The position numbers and the translations under genes were made by a program. The notes beneath the pieces were generated by a model. It was not told the origin of the DNA. It ran no database searches and saw only the letters and a program-made list of their open reading frames with translations. DNA of 64,000 nucleotides from Pseudomonas sp. (GTDB lineage Bacteria; Pseudomonadota; Gammaproteobacteria; Pseudomonadales; Pseudomonadaceae): contig NZ_JASLGE010000039.1 of NCBI RefSeq assembly GCF_030150285.1, forward strand, positions 1 to 64,000. Direction: 5' to 3'. Each line of letters begins with the position of its first letter. Position 1 is the stretch's first letter. Positions 50,892 through 59,565 of this stretch are shown here, one piece after another.

Positions 50892-51536
50892 ATGAAAGCT
50901 TTTACCCAGCACACCGGGCTTGTCGCACCTTTGGATCGCGCCAACGTCGACACCGACCAAATCATTCCCAAGCAGTTTTTGAAGTCGATCAAGCGCACCG
51001 GCTTTGGCCCGAACCTGTTTGATGAGTGGCGCTACCTGGACGTGGGCCAACCGTACCAGGACAACTCCAAGCGCCCGTTGAACACCGATTTTGTGCTCAA
51101 CAACGAACGCTATCAGGGGGCCAGTGTGTTGCTGGCCCGTGAAAACTTCGGTTGCGGCTCAAGCCGTGAACACGCGCCCTGGGCGCTGGAAGAGTACGGC
51201 TTTCGCAGCATCATCGCGCCCAGTTATGCCGACATCTTCTTCAATAACAGCTTCAAAAACGGCTTGTTGCCGATCATTTTGAGCGATGCCGACGTTGATG
51301 AACTGTTTGCCCAGGTAGAAGCCGAACCGGGCTATCAGTTGACGATTGACCTGCAAGCACAAACCGTCACCCGCCCGGATGGCAAAGTGCTGAGCTTTGA
51401 GATCGATGCGTTTCGCAAGCATTGCCTGCTCAATGGCCTGGATGACATTGGCCTGACCTTGCAAGACCACGAGGCGATTGCCGCGTTTGAAGGCAAGCAC
51501 CGCGCCAGTCAGCCGTGGTTGTTCCGCGACGCTTAA
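50892..51536 (+). CDS. leuD: 3-isopropylmalate dehydratase small subunit
   Basis: 214-residue swivel-domain subunit of isopropylmalate isomerase. Signatures are ANVDTDQIIPKQFLKSIKRTGFG and LLARENFGCGSSREHAPWALEEYGFRSIIAPSYADIFFNN. It starts ten bases after the leuC stop with GAGGAG overlapping that space. A REPIN follows the gene, separating it from the methyltransferase. Confidence 0.97.
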   Translation: MKAFTQHTGLVAPLDRANVDTDQIIPKQFLKSIKRTGFGPNLFDEWRYLDVGQPYQDNSKRPLNTDFVLNNERYQGASVLLARENFGCGSSREHAPWALEEYGFRSIIAPSYADIFFNNSFKNGLLPIILSDADVDELFAQVEAEPGYQLTIDLQAQTVTRPDGKVLSFEIDAFRKHCLLNGLDDIGLTLQDHEAIAAFEGKHRASQPWLFRDA

Positions 51537-51551
51537 AAAGGCTCGCTCCTC

Positions 51552-51639
51552 CTGTAGGCGCGTGCTGGCTCGCGAAGGTATTACCACGGTGTGTTGTGAG
51601 CCTGGGGTGCCTGTATCGCGAGCCGGTCCGCGCCCACAC
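51552..51639. repeat. REPIN inside the leu operon
   Basis: Two REP-like arms face each other: 51552-51577 (CTGTAGGCGCGTGCTGGCTC, then GCGAAG) and 51614-51639 (TATCGCGAGCCGGTCCGCGC, then CCACAC). They are imperfect reverse complements sharing GGCGCG and GGCTCGCGA. The element lies between leuD and the methyltransferase gene. It may reduce read-through or protect the upstream leuCD message. Confidence 0.75.
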
Positions 51640-51665
51640 AAAATGTGCAATTAAGGGTATTCAGC

Positions 51666-52442
51666 ATGACCAGCACCGCCCAACACAGCCAGGTTGTTCA
51701 AAAACAATTCGGTGAACAGGCCTCGGCCTATCTGAGCAGCACTGTGCACGCCCAAGGCACCGAATTTGCCCTGCTGAAGGCCGAACTGGCGGGCAAGACT
51801 CACGCCCGCGTGCTGGACCTGGGGTGCGGCGCGGGCCATGTGAGTTTTCACGTGGCCGCGCTGGTCAACGAGGTGGTGGCCTACGACCTGTCGCAGCAAA
51901 TGCTCGATGTGGTCAGCGCTGCGGCCACTGAGCGGAGTTTGCACAACATCACCACCGTGTGCGGTGCCGCCGAGCGCTTGCCATTTGCCGACGCCGAGTT
52001 CGATTACGTGCTGAGCCGTTATTCGGCGCACCACTGGAGCGACCTCGGCCAGGCCTTGCGCGAAGTGCGTCGGGTGCTCAAGCCCGGCGGTGTGGCGGCC
52101 TTTATTGATGTGATGTCCCCCGGCAGCCCTTTGTTCGACACCTACTTGCAGAGCGTTGAAGTACTGCGCGACACCAGTCATGTGCGGGATTACTCGGCCG
52201 GTGAATGGTTGCGTCAGGTCAGCGAGGCGGGGCTGCACACGCGCAGCACACAGCGTCAGCGTTTACGTTTAGAGTTCACCTCCTGGATCGAGCGCATGCG
52301 TACGCCGCCCGTTATGAGTGCCGCCATTCGCGAGCTGCAACAGTCGATGGGCACCGAGGTGCGCGATTATTTTGAAATTCAGGCCGATGGCACGTTCAGC
52401 ACGGATGTTTTGGTGCTGTGGTGCGAGAAGTCGCAGGGCTGA
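51666..52442 (+). CDS. class I SAM-dependent methyltransferase in the leu operon
   Basis: 258-residue methyltransferase of the UbiE-like group. Motif I is VLDLGCGAGHVSFHVA, the acidic residue of motif II is in VVAYDLSQQMLDVV, then the substrate-side stretch LPFADAEFDYVLSRYSAHHWSDLGQALREVRRVLKPGGVAAFIDV. Its place between leuD and leuB is conserved in Pseudomonas (PA3119 in P. aeruginosa). The methyl acceptor is unknown. The start giving MTSTAQHSQ is preferred over an in-frame codon seven positions upstream. The leuB ATG follows 59 bp after the stop. Confidence 0.88.
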   Translation: MTSTAQHSQVVQKQFGEQASAYLSSTVHAQGTEFALLKAELAGKTHARVLDLGCGAGHVSFHVAALVNEVVAYDLSQQMLDVVSAAATERSLHNITTVCGAAERLPFADAEFDYVLSRYSAHHWSDLGQALREVRRVLKPGGVAAFIDVMSPGSPLFDTYLQSVEVLRDTSHVRDYSAGEWLRQVSEAGLHTRSTQRQRLRLEFTSWIERMRTPPVMSAAIRELQQSMGTEVRDYFEIQADGTFSTDVLVLWCEKSQG

Positions 52443-52501
52443 TCCCTGACCCTTTTCAGGTGCGCCCGCGGGGGCACCACTCAGACAAAAAAGAGGAACC
52501 C

Positions 52502-53584
52502 ATGAGCAAGCGTATTCTGATTCTCCCAGGTGACGGTATTGGCCCGGAAATCATGGCCCAGGCCGTCAAAGTGCTGGAAGCGGCGAACGAGAAGTTCAAC
52601 CTTGACGTCGTGCTGAGCCATGACGTGATCGGCGGCGCGGCCATCGACAAGCATGGCGTGCCACTGGCTGACGAAACCCTGGAGCGTGCCCGTGCTGCAG
52701 ACGCCGTGCTGCTGGGTGCCGTGGGCGGCCCGAAATGGGACAAGATTGAGCGTGATATCCGCCCTGAGCGCGGCCTGCTGAAGCTGCGTTCGCAACTGGG
52801 CCTGTTCGGTAACCTGCGCCCGGCGATTCTGTACCCGCAACTGGCCGATGCGTCGAGCCTCAAGCCAGAAATCGTCGCGGGCCTGGATATCCTGATCGTT
52901 CGTGAATTGACTGGCGGCATTTACTTTGGCGCACCACGAGGCACCCGCGAGCTGGAAAATGGCGAGCGTCAGGCCTACGACACCCTGCCGTACAGCGAAA
53001 GCGAAATCCGTCGCATTGCCCGCGTGGGCTTCGACATGGCCCGTGTACGCGGCAAAAAACTGTGCTCGGTGGACAAGGCCAACGTGCTGGCGTCCAGCCA
53101 ACTGTGGCGTGAAGTTGTCGAGCAAGTGGCCCAGGACTACCCGGATATCGAACTGAGCCACATGTACGTTGATAACGCGGCCATGCAACTGGTGCGTGCG
53201 CCCAAGCAATTCGACGTGATCGTCACCGACAACATGTTTGGCGACATTCTGTCGGACGAAGCCTCGATGCTGACCGGTTCCATCGGCATGCTGCCATCGG
53301 CTTCGCTGGATGCTGACAACAAGGGCTTGTACGAGCCGTGCCACGGTTCGGCACCTGACATCGCGGGGCAGGGCATTGCCAACCCGCTGGCGACCATTTT
53401 GTCGGTGTCGATGATGTTGCGTTACAGCTTTAACGAGCAGGCCGTTGCGCACGCGATCGAGTTGGCTGTCAGCCGTGTTCTGGACCAGGGCTTGCGCACC
53501 GGTGACATCTGGTCGGCGGGTTGCACCAAGGTCGGAACACAGGAAATGGGCGATGCAGTAGTCGCGGCGCTACAGAATCTGTAA
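52502..53584 (+). CDS. leuB: 3-isopropylmalate dehydrogenase
   Basis: 360-residue NAD-dependent enzyme that oxidises and decarboxylates 3-isopropylmalate. Signatures are LPGDGIGPEIMAQAVKVL at the start, LLGAVGGPKWD, REITG-type RELTGGIYFGAPRG, and NMFGDILSDEASMLTGSIGMLPSASL. I used the ATG giving MSKRILILPG, with AAGAGGAA upstream; the 28 in-frame codons before it overlap the methyltransferase end. The asd gene follows 68 bp after the stop. Confidence 0.97.
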   Translation: MSKRILILPGDGIGPEIMAQAVKVLEAANEKFNLDVVLSHDVIGGAAIDKHGVPLADETLERARAADAVLLGAVGGPKWDKIERDIRPERGLLKLRSQLGLFGNLRPAILYPQLADASSLKPEIVAGLDILIVRELTGGIYFGAPRGTRELENGERQAYDTLPYSESEIRRIARVGFDMARVRGKKLCSVDKANVLASSQLWREVVEQVAQDYPDIELSHMYVDNAAMQLVRAPKQFDVIVTDNMFGDILSDEASMLTGSIGMLPSASLDADNKGLYEPCHGSAPDIAGQGIANPLATILSVSMMLRYSFNEQAVAHAIELAVSRVLDQGLRTGDIWSAGCTKVGTQEMGDAVVAALQNL

Positions 53585-53652
53585 TCTCTCGGGCCCGTTA
53601 CTTCCTGTTGGTGGAAGTAACGACCCCACTTTTTGTTAAAGGTGTAGTTGCG

Positions 53653-54765
53653 ATGAAACGTGTAGGTCTGGTCGGTTGGCGCGGTATGGTTGGTTCCGTG
53701 CTCATGCAGCGGATGCTGGAAGAGCAGGATTTCGATCTGATCGAGCCGGTGTTTTTCACTACCTCCAATGTCGGTGGGCAAGGTCCTTCCGTGGGCAAAG
53801 ACATTGCCCCGCTGAAGGATGCTTACAACATTGAAGAGTTAAAAACCCTCGATGTCATTCTGACCTGCCAGGGCGGCGACTACACCAGTGAGGTGTTCCC
53901 CAAGCTGCGCGAGGCGGGCTGGCAAGGGTATTGGATCGATGCGGCATCGACCCTGCGCATGCAGGATGACGCCGTGATCATCCTGGATCCGGTCAACCGT
54001 CGGGTGATCGATCAGCAACTGGATGCGGGCACCAAGAACTACATTGGCGGCAACTGTACTGTCAGCCTGATGTTGATGGGCCTGGGCGGCCTGTTCGAAG
54101 CGGGCCTGGTGGAATGGATGAGCGCCATGACCTATCAGGCGGCCTCGGGTGCCGGCGCGCAGAACATGCGCGAGCTGATCAAGCAAATGGGGGCCACTCA
54201 TGCCGCCGTTGCCGATCAACTGGCCGACCCGGCCAGCGCCATCCTCGATATCGACCGTCGTGTGGCTGAAGCCATGCGCAGTGATGCCTACCCGACCGAG
54301 AACTTCGGCGTGCCATTGGCCGGTAGCCTGATTCCGTGGATCGACAAGGAACTGCCAAACGGTCAAAGCCGTGAAGAGTGGAAAGCGCAGGCTGAAACCA
54401 ACAAGATCCTGGGTCGCTTCAAAAACCCGGTTCCGGTGGACGGCATTTGCGTGCGCATCGGTGCCATGCGTTGCCACAGCCAGGCATTGACCATCAAGCT
54501 GAACAAGGATGTGCCCATTGCGGACATCGAAGGTTTGATCAGCCAGCACAACCCGTGGGTCAAACTGGTGCCCAACCAGCGTGAAATCAGCATGCAAGAG
54601 CTGAGCCCGACCAAAGTGACAGGCACCCTGAATGTGCCGGTTGGCCGCTTGCGCAAACTGAACATGGGTTCGCAGTTCCTCGGTGCGTTCACCGTGGGCG
54701 ACCAGCTGTTGTGGGGTGCGGCCGAGCCGTTGCGCCGCATGCTGCGGATTCTGCTGGAGCGTTGA
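53653..54765 (+). CDS. asd: aspartate-semialdehyde dehydrogenase
   Basis: 370-residue enzyme that reduces aspartyl phosphate for lysine, threonine, methionine and diaminopimelate. It has GWRGMVGSVLMQRM for NADP binding and the nucleophile Cys in GGNCTVSLMLMGLGGLFE (about residue 135). The gamma-proteobacterial type length fits. The ATG giving MKRVGLVGWRG starts at the family position; the upstream in-frame codons overlap leuB. A terminator follows at 54786. Confidence 0.97.
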   Translation: MKRVGLVGWRGMVGSVLMQRMLEEQDFDLIEPVFFTTSNVGGQGPSVGKDIAPLKDAYNIEELKTLDVILTCQGGDYTSEVFPKLREAGWQGYWIDAASTLRMQDDAVIILDPVNRRVIDQQLDAGTKNYIGGNCTVSLMLMGLGGLFEAGLVEWMSAMTYQAASGAGAQNMRELIKQMGATHAAVADQLADPASAILDIDRRVAEAMRSDAYPTENFGVPLAGSLIPWIDKELPNGQSREEWKAQAETNKILGRFKNPVPVDGICVRIGAMRCHSQALTIKLNKDVPIADIEGLISQHNPWVKLVPNQREISMQELSPTKVTGTLNVPVGRLRKLNMGSQFLGAFTVGDQLLWGAAEPLRRMLRILLER

Positions 54766-54785
54766 TTCGCCCTTGGCTGCACATG

Positions 54786-54817
54786 ACCCGCCTCTCGCAA
54801 GAGTCGCGGGTTTTTTA
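54786..54817 (+). terminator. Rho-independent terminator after asd
   Basis: ACCCGC ... GCGGGT with an inner CTCT/AGAG pairing and then TTTTTT, 20 bases after the asd stop. It separates asd from the asd-like paralogue. Confidence 0.85.
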
Positions 54818-54920
54818 ATGGCCTGTTCACCGGCCGGTACGGCTAAAAGTCGCTGTGCGTTGCCTCTGCGAGTCGTGCCCGTTAAAGTGCCGCTCCCCAC
54901 GTTTCGCCTGAGGTAGACAC

Positions 54921-55931
54921 ATGAGCCAGTCCTTTGATATCGCCGTCGTCGGCGCCACCGGCACTGTCGGCGAAACCCTGGTCCAGATTCTTGAAGAGCG
55001 CCAAGTCCCGATCGGTCAATTGCACCTGCTGGCCAGTATCGAATCGGCCGGCAGCTCGGTGCCTTTTCGCGGCAAAAATACGCGGGTCCGGGAAGTCGAT
55101 GTGTTCGATTTCAGCCAGGTACAACTGGTCTTTTTTGCGGCTGGCCCGGCCATTACCTTGAGCTATGCCGAGAAGGCCTGTGCCGCCGGGTGCATGGTCA
55201 TCGATTTGTCGGGCGGGTTGACGCCAGCCCAGGCCCCGCGCGTGGTGCCTGAGGCCAATGCCCACGTGCTGTCGGGCTTGAGCCAACCGGCACACATCAG
55301 CAGCCCAAGCCCGTCTGCTACCGCGTTGGCGGTGGTATTGGCACCGTTGCGCGCGGTGCTGGATATTCAGCGGGTGAATGTGACTGCTTGCCTGGCGGTA
55401 TCGGCTCAAGGGCGCGAAGCGGTGTCCGAGCTGGCACGCCAGACCGCGGAGTTACTGAACTTGCGCCCGTTGGAGTCGACGTTTTTCGATCGTCAGATGG
55501 CGTTTAACCTGCTGGCGCAGGTGGGCAAGCCGGGTGCGCAAGGGCATGTGCCCCTGGAAAAACGTCTAGTGACAGAATTGCGTGAAGTCCTCGGTATGCC
55601 AGCGCTGAAAATATCGGTGACCTGTGCTCAAGCGCCTGTGTTTTTTGGCGATAGCTTTAGTGTGTCGTTGCAATTGGCCGGTGCGGTAGACCTGGGCGCG
55701 GTCAATGCAGCGCTGGAAGCGGCAGAGGGCATCGAGCTGGTCGATGCGGGGGATTACCCGACAGCGGTGGGGGATGCGGTCGGTCAGGACGTGGTCTATG
55801 TGGGCAGGGTTCGTCATGGTGTGGACGACACGTCGGAACTTAATCTGTGGGTGGCGTCTGACAATGTACGTAAAGGTGCCGCGCTAAACGCCGTGCAACT
55901 GGCGCAGTTGTTGATAAAAGACGTGCTGTAA
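54921..55931 (+). CDS. aspartate-semialdehyde dehydrogenase-like paralogue (Usg type), catalytic Cys missing
   Basis: 336-residue paralogue with the ASADH fold: IAVVGATGTVGETLVQILEERQVPIGQLHLLAS at the N-terminus and dimerisation domain from about residue 125. The family motif NCxT around the catalytic Cys reads SSPSPSATALAVVL here, so the nucleophile is absent. The later acceptor stretch (family GRxRxD-like) is also not conserved. This matches the Usg-1 group that sits beside asd in Pseudomonas and beside truA in E. coli (usg-truA). It is probably not an ASADH; a structural or regulatory role is possible. AGG precedes the ATG. Confidence 0.88.
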   Translation: MSQSFDIAVVGATGTVGETLVQILEERQVPIGQLHLLASIESAGSSVPFRGKNTRVREVDVFDFSQVQLVFFAAGPAITLSYAEKACAAGCMVIDLSGGLTPAQAPRVVPEANAHVLSGLSQPAHISSPSPSATALAVVLAPLRAVLDIQRVNVTACLAVSAQGREAVSELARQTAELLNLRPLESTFFDRQMAFNLLAQVGKPGAQGHVPLEKRLVTELREVLGMPALKISVTCAQAPVFFGDSFSVSLQLAGAVDLGAVNAALEAAEGIELVDAGDYPTAVGDAVGQDVVYVGRVRHGVDDTSELNLWVASDNVRKGAALNAVQLAQLLIKDVL

Positions 55932-56067
55932 AAGATACTTGGCGACAATTTTCAGCATGGCTCCAACGTCGGTCGTCGCAGTCAAGCTGCTGTCAGGGCT
56001 TACCAAAGTAACGCGACAGCGCACATGCAGGCACACGCCTCATGGCCTGTTTTCAGGCAGCAGCTAT

Positions 56068-56092
56068 ACAGGTCTCGTGAGACGAGGCCTGT
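56068..56092 (+). promoter_or_regulatory. hairpin directly upstream of the fimV ribosome site
   Basis: ACAGGTCTCG, loop TGAGA, CGAGGCCTGT, a 10-bp stem with one G-U pair. It ends eight bases before AAGGAAGAGG, the fimV ribosome site. It may be a leader hairpin that controls translation or the end of an upstream transcript; no T run follows. Confidence 0.45.
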
Positions 56093-56110
56093 ACCCATAA
56101 GGAAGAGGCT

Positions 56111-58510
56111 ATGGTTCAGGTTCGTAAATTAGTGTTAGCAATAGCCGCCGCTTCGGCGCTGTCATCCGGCCTGGTTCAGGCGCTGGAGCTCGGAGAGCTG
56201 ACCCTGAAGTCGACTCAGAACCAACCCTTGTTGGCTGAAATTGAACTGCTGGACGTCAAGGACCTGACCGCCGCTGAAGTGATTCCAGGCCTTGCGCCTG
56301 CCGACGAATTTGCCAAGGCCGGCGTGCCGCGCCCGGCTTATCTGGAAGATTTGCGTTTCACACCGGTGATTCAGGCTGATGGCAAGAGCGTGCTGCGCGT
56401 CACCTCCAGCCAGCCGTTGTCCGAACCCTTCGTGAAGTTCCTGGTGCAGGTGATGTGGCCCAGCGGTCGCTTGCTGCGTGATTACAGCGTGTTACTCGAC
56501 CCGGCCAAGTTCTCGCCCCAGACCGTCGCGGCGGCTTCGCAGCCAGTGGCGGTCGTTACGCCCGGGCAGCACACCACCACGGCGCGTGACACCTTGTGGG
56601 AAATCGCCGCGAAGGCGCGCAATGGCGGCTCGGTGCAACAAACGATGCTGGCCATTCAAGCGCTCAACCCGGATGCCTTTATCAACGGCAACATTAACCG
56701 GTTGAAAACCGGGCAAGTACTGCGCCTGCCGGATGCCGGGCAAAGCACTCAGTTGCCGCATGCCAAGGCGGTCGCCGAAGTGGCCTCGCAGAACGCCGAC
56801 TGGCGCAGCGGCCGGCGCACCACGCCGCTGGCTCAGCAACTGGATGCCACCGGGCGTACCCCTGTCGCACCTGCCCGGCCCGCCCAGGCCACGGCCAGCG
56901 ATAACCTGAGCCTGGTAGCGGCTCAGCCGGGCAACGGCAAGGGCGCAACAGGCGATGCCAAACAACTGAGCGACAAGCTGGCCACCACCCAGGAAAGCCT
57001 GGATACCAGCCGGCGTGAAAATGCCGAGTTGCAAAGCCGCATGACCGACCTGCAAAGCCAGCTGGACAAACTGCAGCGGCTGATTGCGTTGAAAAACGAT
57101 CAGTTGGCCAGGCTCCAGGCGCAGAGCGGTGAACCGCTCGACACCTCGGTAGAGGTGCCCGCCCAATTGGACGCGGCGCTTGACGGCCCGGAGGCCGACA
57201 TAGCACCGGCTGCACAGGGCTCCCCCGCGACCGCCATACCGCCTGCTCCGGTTGAGGGCGACGCCGCAGCCGATGAACGCAACCTTCAACACCTGCTGGG
57301 CAGCCCGGCATTGGCTGGGGTGATCGGGGGGGCAGCAGTGTTGTTACTGTTGCTGTTGTTGCTGTTCTTGCGCCGCCGCAAGGCGCAGCAGGCATCCGAA
57401 CGGCACCTGCGCATGGCGCGGGCGCTTGAGCTCGAAGAGGAAGAAGCCGAGTTTGCCTCGGACCTCGACTTGCCGCAAAGCAGCTTCGAAGGGCTTGAAA
57501 CGCCGCCGCGCAGTGTCAACCTTCAGGCTGCACCCGCGCCAAGCGCCGAACCCGAGCCAGCAGCGGCACCGGTGCCAGTGACCTCTGCACCCGTGAACGT
57601 GCCACCGGCCAGCGCCGATGATGATGTACTGGATCGCGCTGATGATCTGATCCGCCAGGTTCAGTTTTACGAAGCGGTGAAGTTGCTCAAAGGGGCGATT
57701 GAGCGCGCGCCTCAGCGCAGTGATCTGCGTCTGAAACTGATGCAGGTGTACGGGGAGCTGGACGAGCGGGAGGCGTTTATTGCGCAAGAGCGTCAACTGA
57801 TTGCCAATGGCCGCAATTACGCCGAAGTCGAACAGTTGAAAAAACGTTACCCGACGATGGCCGTCGCCACGGGCATCGCCTCGGCCGCTGTGGCGGCTCA
57901 ATTGCAGTCCGATTTCGTCAGGGAGATGATGCGTGATGACCGGGTTGTCGAGGCTGAACCTGTGGCCAAACCGCCTGCAGACCCGTTTGATGACGATTTC
58001 GACTTGAGCCTTGACGAGCTCGAAGCCGCTTCACCCGCAGCGTTGCCAGCAGACCCGGTTAAGCCGGTCGCCAGCGCGGCAGTGGATTTTGATGCGGTGC
58101 TCAAACAGCAAGCGGATGCCCAGGAGCCAGTCGATCCGTCATCGGCGTTCGATCTGCCGGCTGACTTTGATTTGTCGCTGGCGGATGAAACCGTATCACC
58201 TGAAGCGGCACCCGACAGCTTTTCCATTGAGCTGGACAAGGTCAATGCTGAGCTGCGGCGCCTGTCTCAAGACCTTGAACAACCCGCGATGGATATGCCC
58301 TTTACGGATGCGCCTCTGGCTGTCGACGATGAGCCTGAGTTCGATTTTCTGTCGGGCGCTGATGAAGCCGCCACCAAACTCGATCTGGCGCAGGCCTATA
58401 TCGACATGGGCGATAGCGACGGTGCCCGGGACATCCTCAACGAAGTGCTGAACGAAGGCAGCGAGCAGCAGCAGGGCGAAGCACAAGAAATGCTCGCGCG
58501 CCTTGTCTGA
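56111..58510 (+). CDS. fimV: FimV-type peptidoglycan-binding polar hub protein
   Basis: 799-residue inner-membrane protein. The signal peptide ends near LVQALELGEL (about residue 25), followed by the FimV N-terminal domain. A LysM domain (about 150-205: TTTARDTLWEIAAKARNGGSVQQTMLAIQALNPDAFINGNINRLKTGQVLRLP) binds peptidoglycan. A coiled coil (about 285-335) precedes one membrane helix (about 395-420, VIGGAAVLLLLLLLLFLRRRK). The cytoplasmic part is acidic, contains TPR-like helices (DDLIRQVQFYEAVKLLKGAIERAPQRSDLRLKLMQVYGEL) and ends in the FimV C-terminal motif LDLAQAYIDMGDSDGARDILNEVL. In P. aeruginosa FimV organises type IV pili and polar proteins. This copy is shorter than the 919 residues there. 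Confidence 0.95.
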   Translation: MVQVRKLVLAIAAASALSSGLVQALELGELTLKSTQNQPLLAEIELLDVKDLTAAEVIPGLAPADEFAKAGVPRPAYLEDLRFTPVIQADGKSVLRVTSSQPLSEPFVKFLVQVMWPSGRLLRDYSVLLDPAKFSPQTVAAASQPVAVVTPGQHTTTARDTLWEIAAKARNGGSVQQTMLAIQALNPDAFINGNINRLKTGQVLRLPDAGQSTQLPHAKAVAEVASQNADWRSGRRTTPLAQQLDATGRTPVAPARPAQATASDNLSLVAAQPGNGKGATGDAKQLSDKLATTQESLDTSRRENAELQSRMTDLQSQLDKLQRLIALKNDQLARLQAQSGEPLDTSVEVPAQLDAALDGPEADIAPAAQGSPATAIPPAPVEGDAAADERNLQHLLGSPALAGVIGGAAVLLLLLLLLFLRRRKAQQASERHLRMARALELEEEEAEFASDLDLPQSSFEGLETPPRSVNLQAAPAPSAEPEPAAAPVPVTSAPVNVPPASADDDVLDRADDLIRQVQFYEAVKLLKGAIERAPQRSDLRLKLMQVYGELDEREAFIAQERQLIANGRNYAEVEQLKKRYPTMAVATGIASAAVAAQLQSDFVREMMRDDRVVEAEPVAKPPADPFDDDFDLSLDELEAASPAALPADPVKPVASAAVDFDAVLKQQADAQEPVDPSSAFDLPADFDLSLADETVSPEAAPDSFSIELDKVNAELRRLSQDLEQPAMDMPFTDAPLAVDDEPEFDFLSGADEAATKLDLAQAYIDMGDSDGARDILNEVLNEGSEQQQGEAQEMLARLV

Positions 58511-58533
58511 TACGTTGTCACCGTGATGCCCAG

Positions 58534-58563
58534 CGGCAGCCTTCAGGGCTGCCGTTGTTTTTT
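58534..58563 (+). terminator. Rho-independent terminator after fimV
   Basis: CGGCAGCC (58534-58541), loop TTCAG, GGCTGCCG (58547-58554), then TTGTTTTTT. It is a perfect 8-bp stem, 23 bases after the fimV stop. Confidence 0.9.
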
Positions 58564-58606
58564 CTGCGCGGGCCACATGATGCATGGCGTCTTGGCGGGT
58601 GCGCCT

Positions 58607-58612
58607 TATAAT
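58607..58612 (+). promoter_or_regulatory. -10 box of the truA promoter
   Basis: TATAAT, a consensus -10, lies 35 bp before the truA start. The -35 is weak (a GC-rich stretch 17 bases upstream). It directly follows the fimV terminator, so truA to cvpA can start from here. Confidence 0.55.
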
Positions 58613-58647
58613 GGCCGCCTATGCGTTTATGAGCAGGCTGTAAGTCC

Positions 58648-59502
58648 TTGGCAAATATAGATAACCCGGCAGCAGAAATGGCTGCCGAAGGCTTTTCCCG
58701 AATCGCGTTGGGCGTGGAATACAAAGGTTCGCGTTACTGTGGCTGGCAGCGCCAGGCCAGTGGCGTGCTGACCGTCCAGGAAACCCTGGAGAACGCGTTG
58801 TCGAAAGTGGCGGCATCGCCCGTTACCGTGTCGTGCGCCGGGCGCACCGATGCCGGTGTTCATGCGTGCGGGCAAGTGGTGCACTTCGATACCCGGGCCG
58901 AACGTTCCCTGAAAGCCTGGGTGATGGGGGCCAACATCAATTTGCCCCATGACATCAGTGTCAGTTGGGCCAAGGTCATGCCCGCGCACTTTCACGCGCG
59001 CTTCAAGGCCATCGCCCGGCGCTATCGCTATGTGATCTACAACGACCAGATCCGTCCGGCCCATCTCAACCAGGAAGTGACCTGGAACCACCGTCCGCTG
59101 GATGTCGAACGCATGGCCGAGGCTGCGCAGTATCTGCTGGGCGTGCATGACTTCAGCGCTTTTCGCGCGGGTCAGTGCCAGGCCAAATCACCGATCAAGG
59201 AAATGCACCACCTGCGGGTGACCCGTCATGGTCAGATGATCGTGCTGGACATCCGCGCCAGCGCTTTTCTGCACCACATGGTGCGCAATATCGCCGGTGT
59301 CCTGATGACCATTGGCGCAGGCGAAAGGCCCGTAGAGTGGATCCGGGAGGTGCTCGAAAGCCGCGAGCGCCGCTCAGGGGGCGTGACCGCGCACCCGTAC
59401 GGGTTGTACCTGGTGCAGGTGGAATACAAGGACGAGTTTGAGTTACCGCAGCGGTATATCGGCCCACATTTCCTGACGGGATTTACCGAACTCGGCGGCT
59501 GA
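58648..59502 (+). CDS. truA: tRNA pseudouridine(38-40) synthase
   Basis: 284-residue enzyme that forms pseudouridine at positions 38-40 of the tRNA anticodon arm. The catalytic Asp is in CAGRTDAGVHACGQVVHFD (about residue 69). Other signatures are RIALGVEYKGSRYCGWQRQ at the start and SAFLHHMVRNIAGVLMTIGAGE near the end. The start is taken as TTG, with AGG ten bases upstream; an ATG ten codons later (58678) is the alternative and has no ribosome site. The gene is close to trpF (63 bp) in the same direction. Confidence 0.95.
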   Translation: MANIDNPAAEMAAEGFSRIALGVEYKGSRYCGWQRQASGVLTVQETLENALSKVAASPVTVSCAGRTDAGVHACGQVVHFDTRAERSLKAWVMGANINLPHDISVSWAKVMPAHFHARFKAIARRYRYVIYNDQIRPAHLNQEVTWNHRPLDVERMAEAAQYLLGVHDFSAFRAGQCQAKSPIKEMHHLRVTRHGQMIVLDIRASAFLHHMVRNIAGVLMTIGAGERPVEWIREVLESRERRSGGVTAHPYGLYLVQVEYKDEFELPQRYIGPHFLTGFTELGG

Positions 59503-59565
59503 CGCCCGGATAAGCATTTGTTACCATCCGGGGCTTTCGCGCTTAAGCCACGGGGTGTATTCCAG

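Noticed and set aside
49574..50998. Long open frame (474 codons) antisense to leuC and the leuD start
   Set aside because: Shadow of two strongly conserved enzymes; the translation has no recognisable domain.
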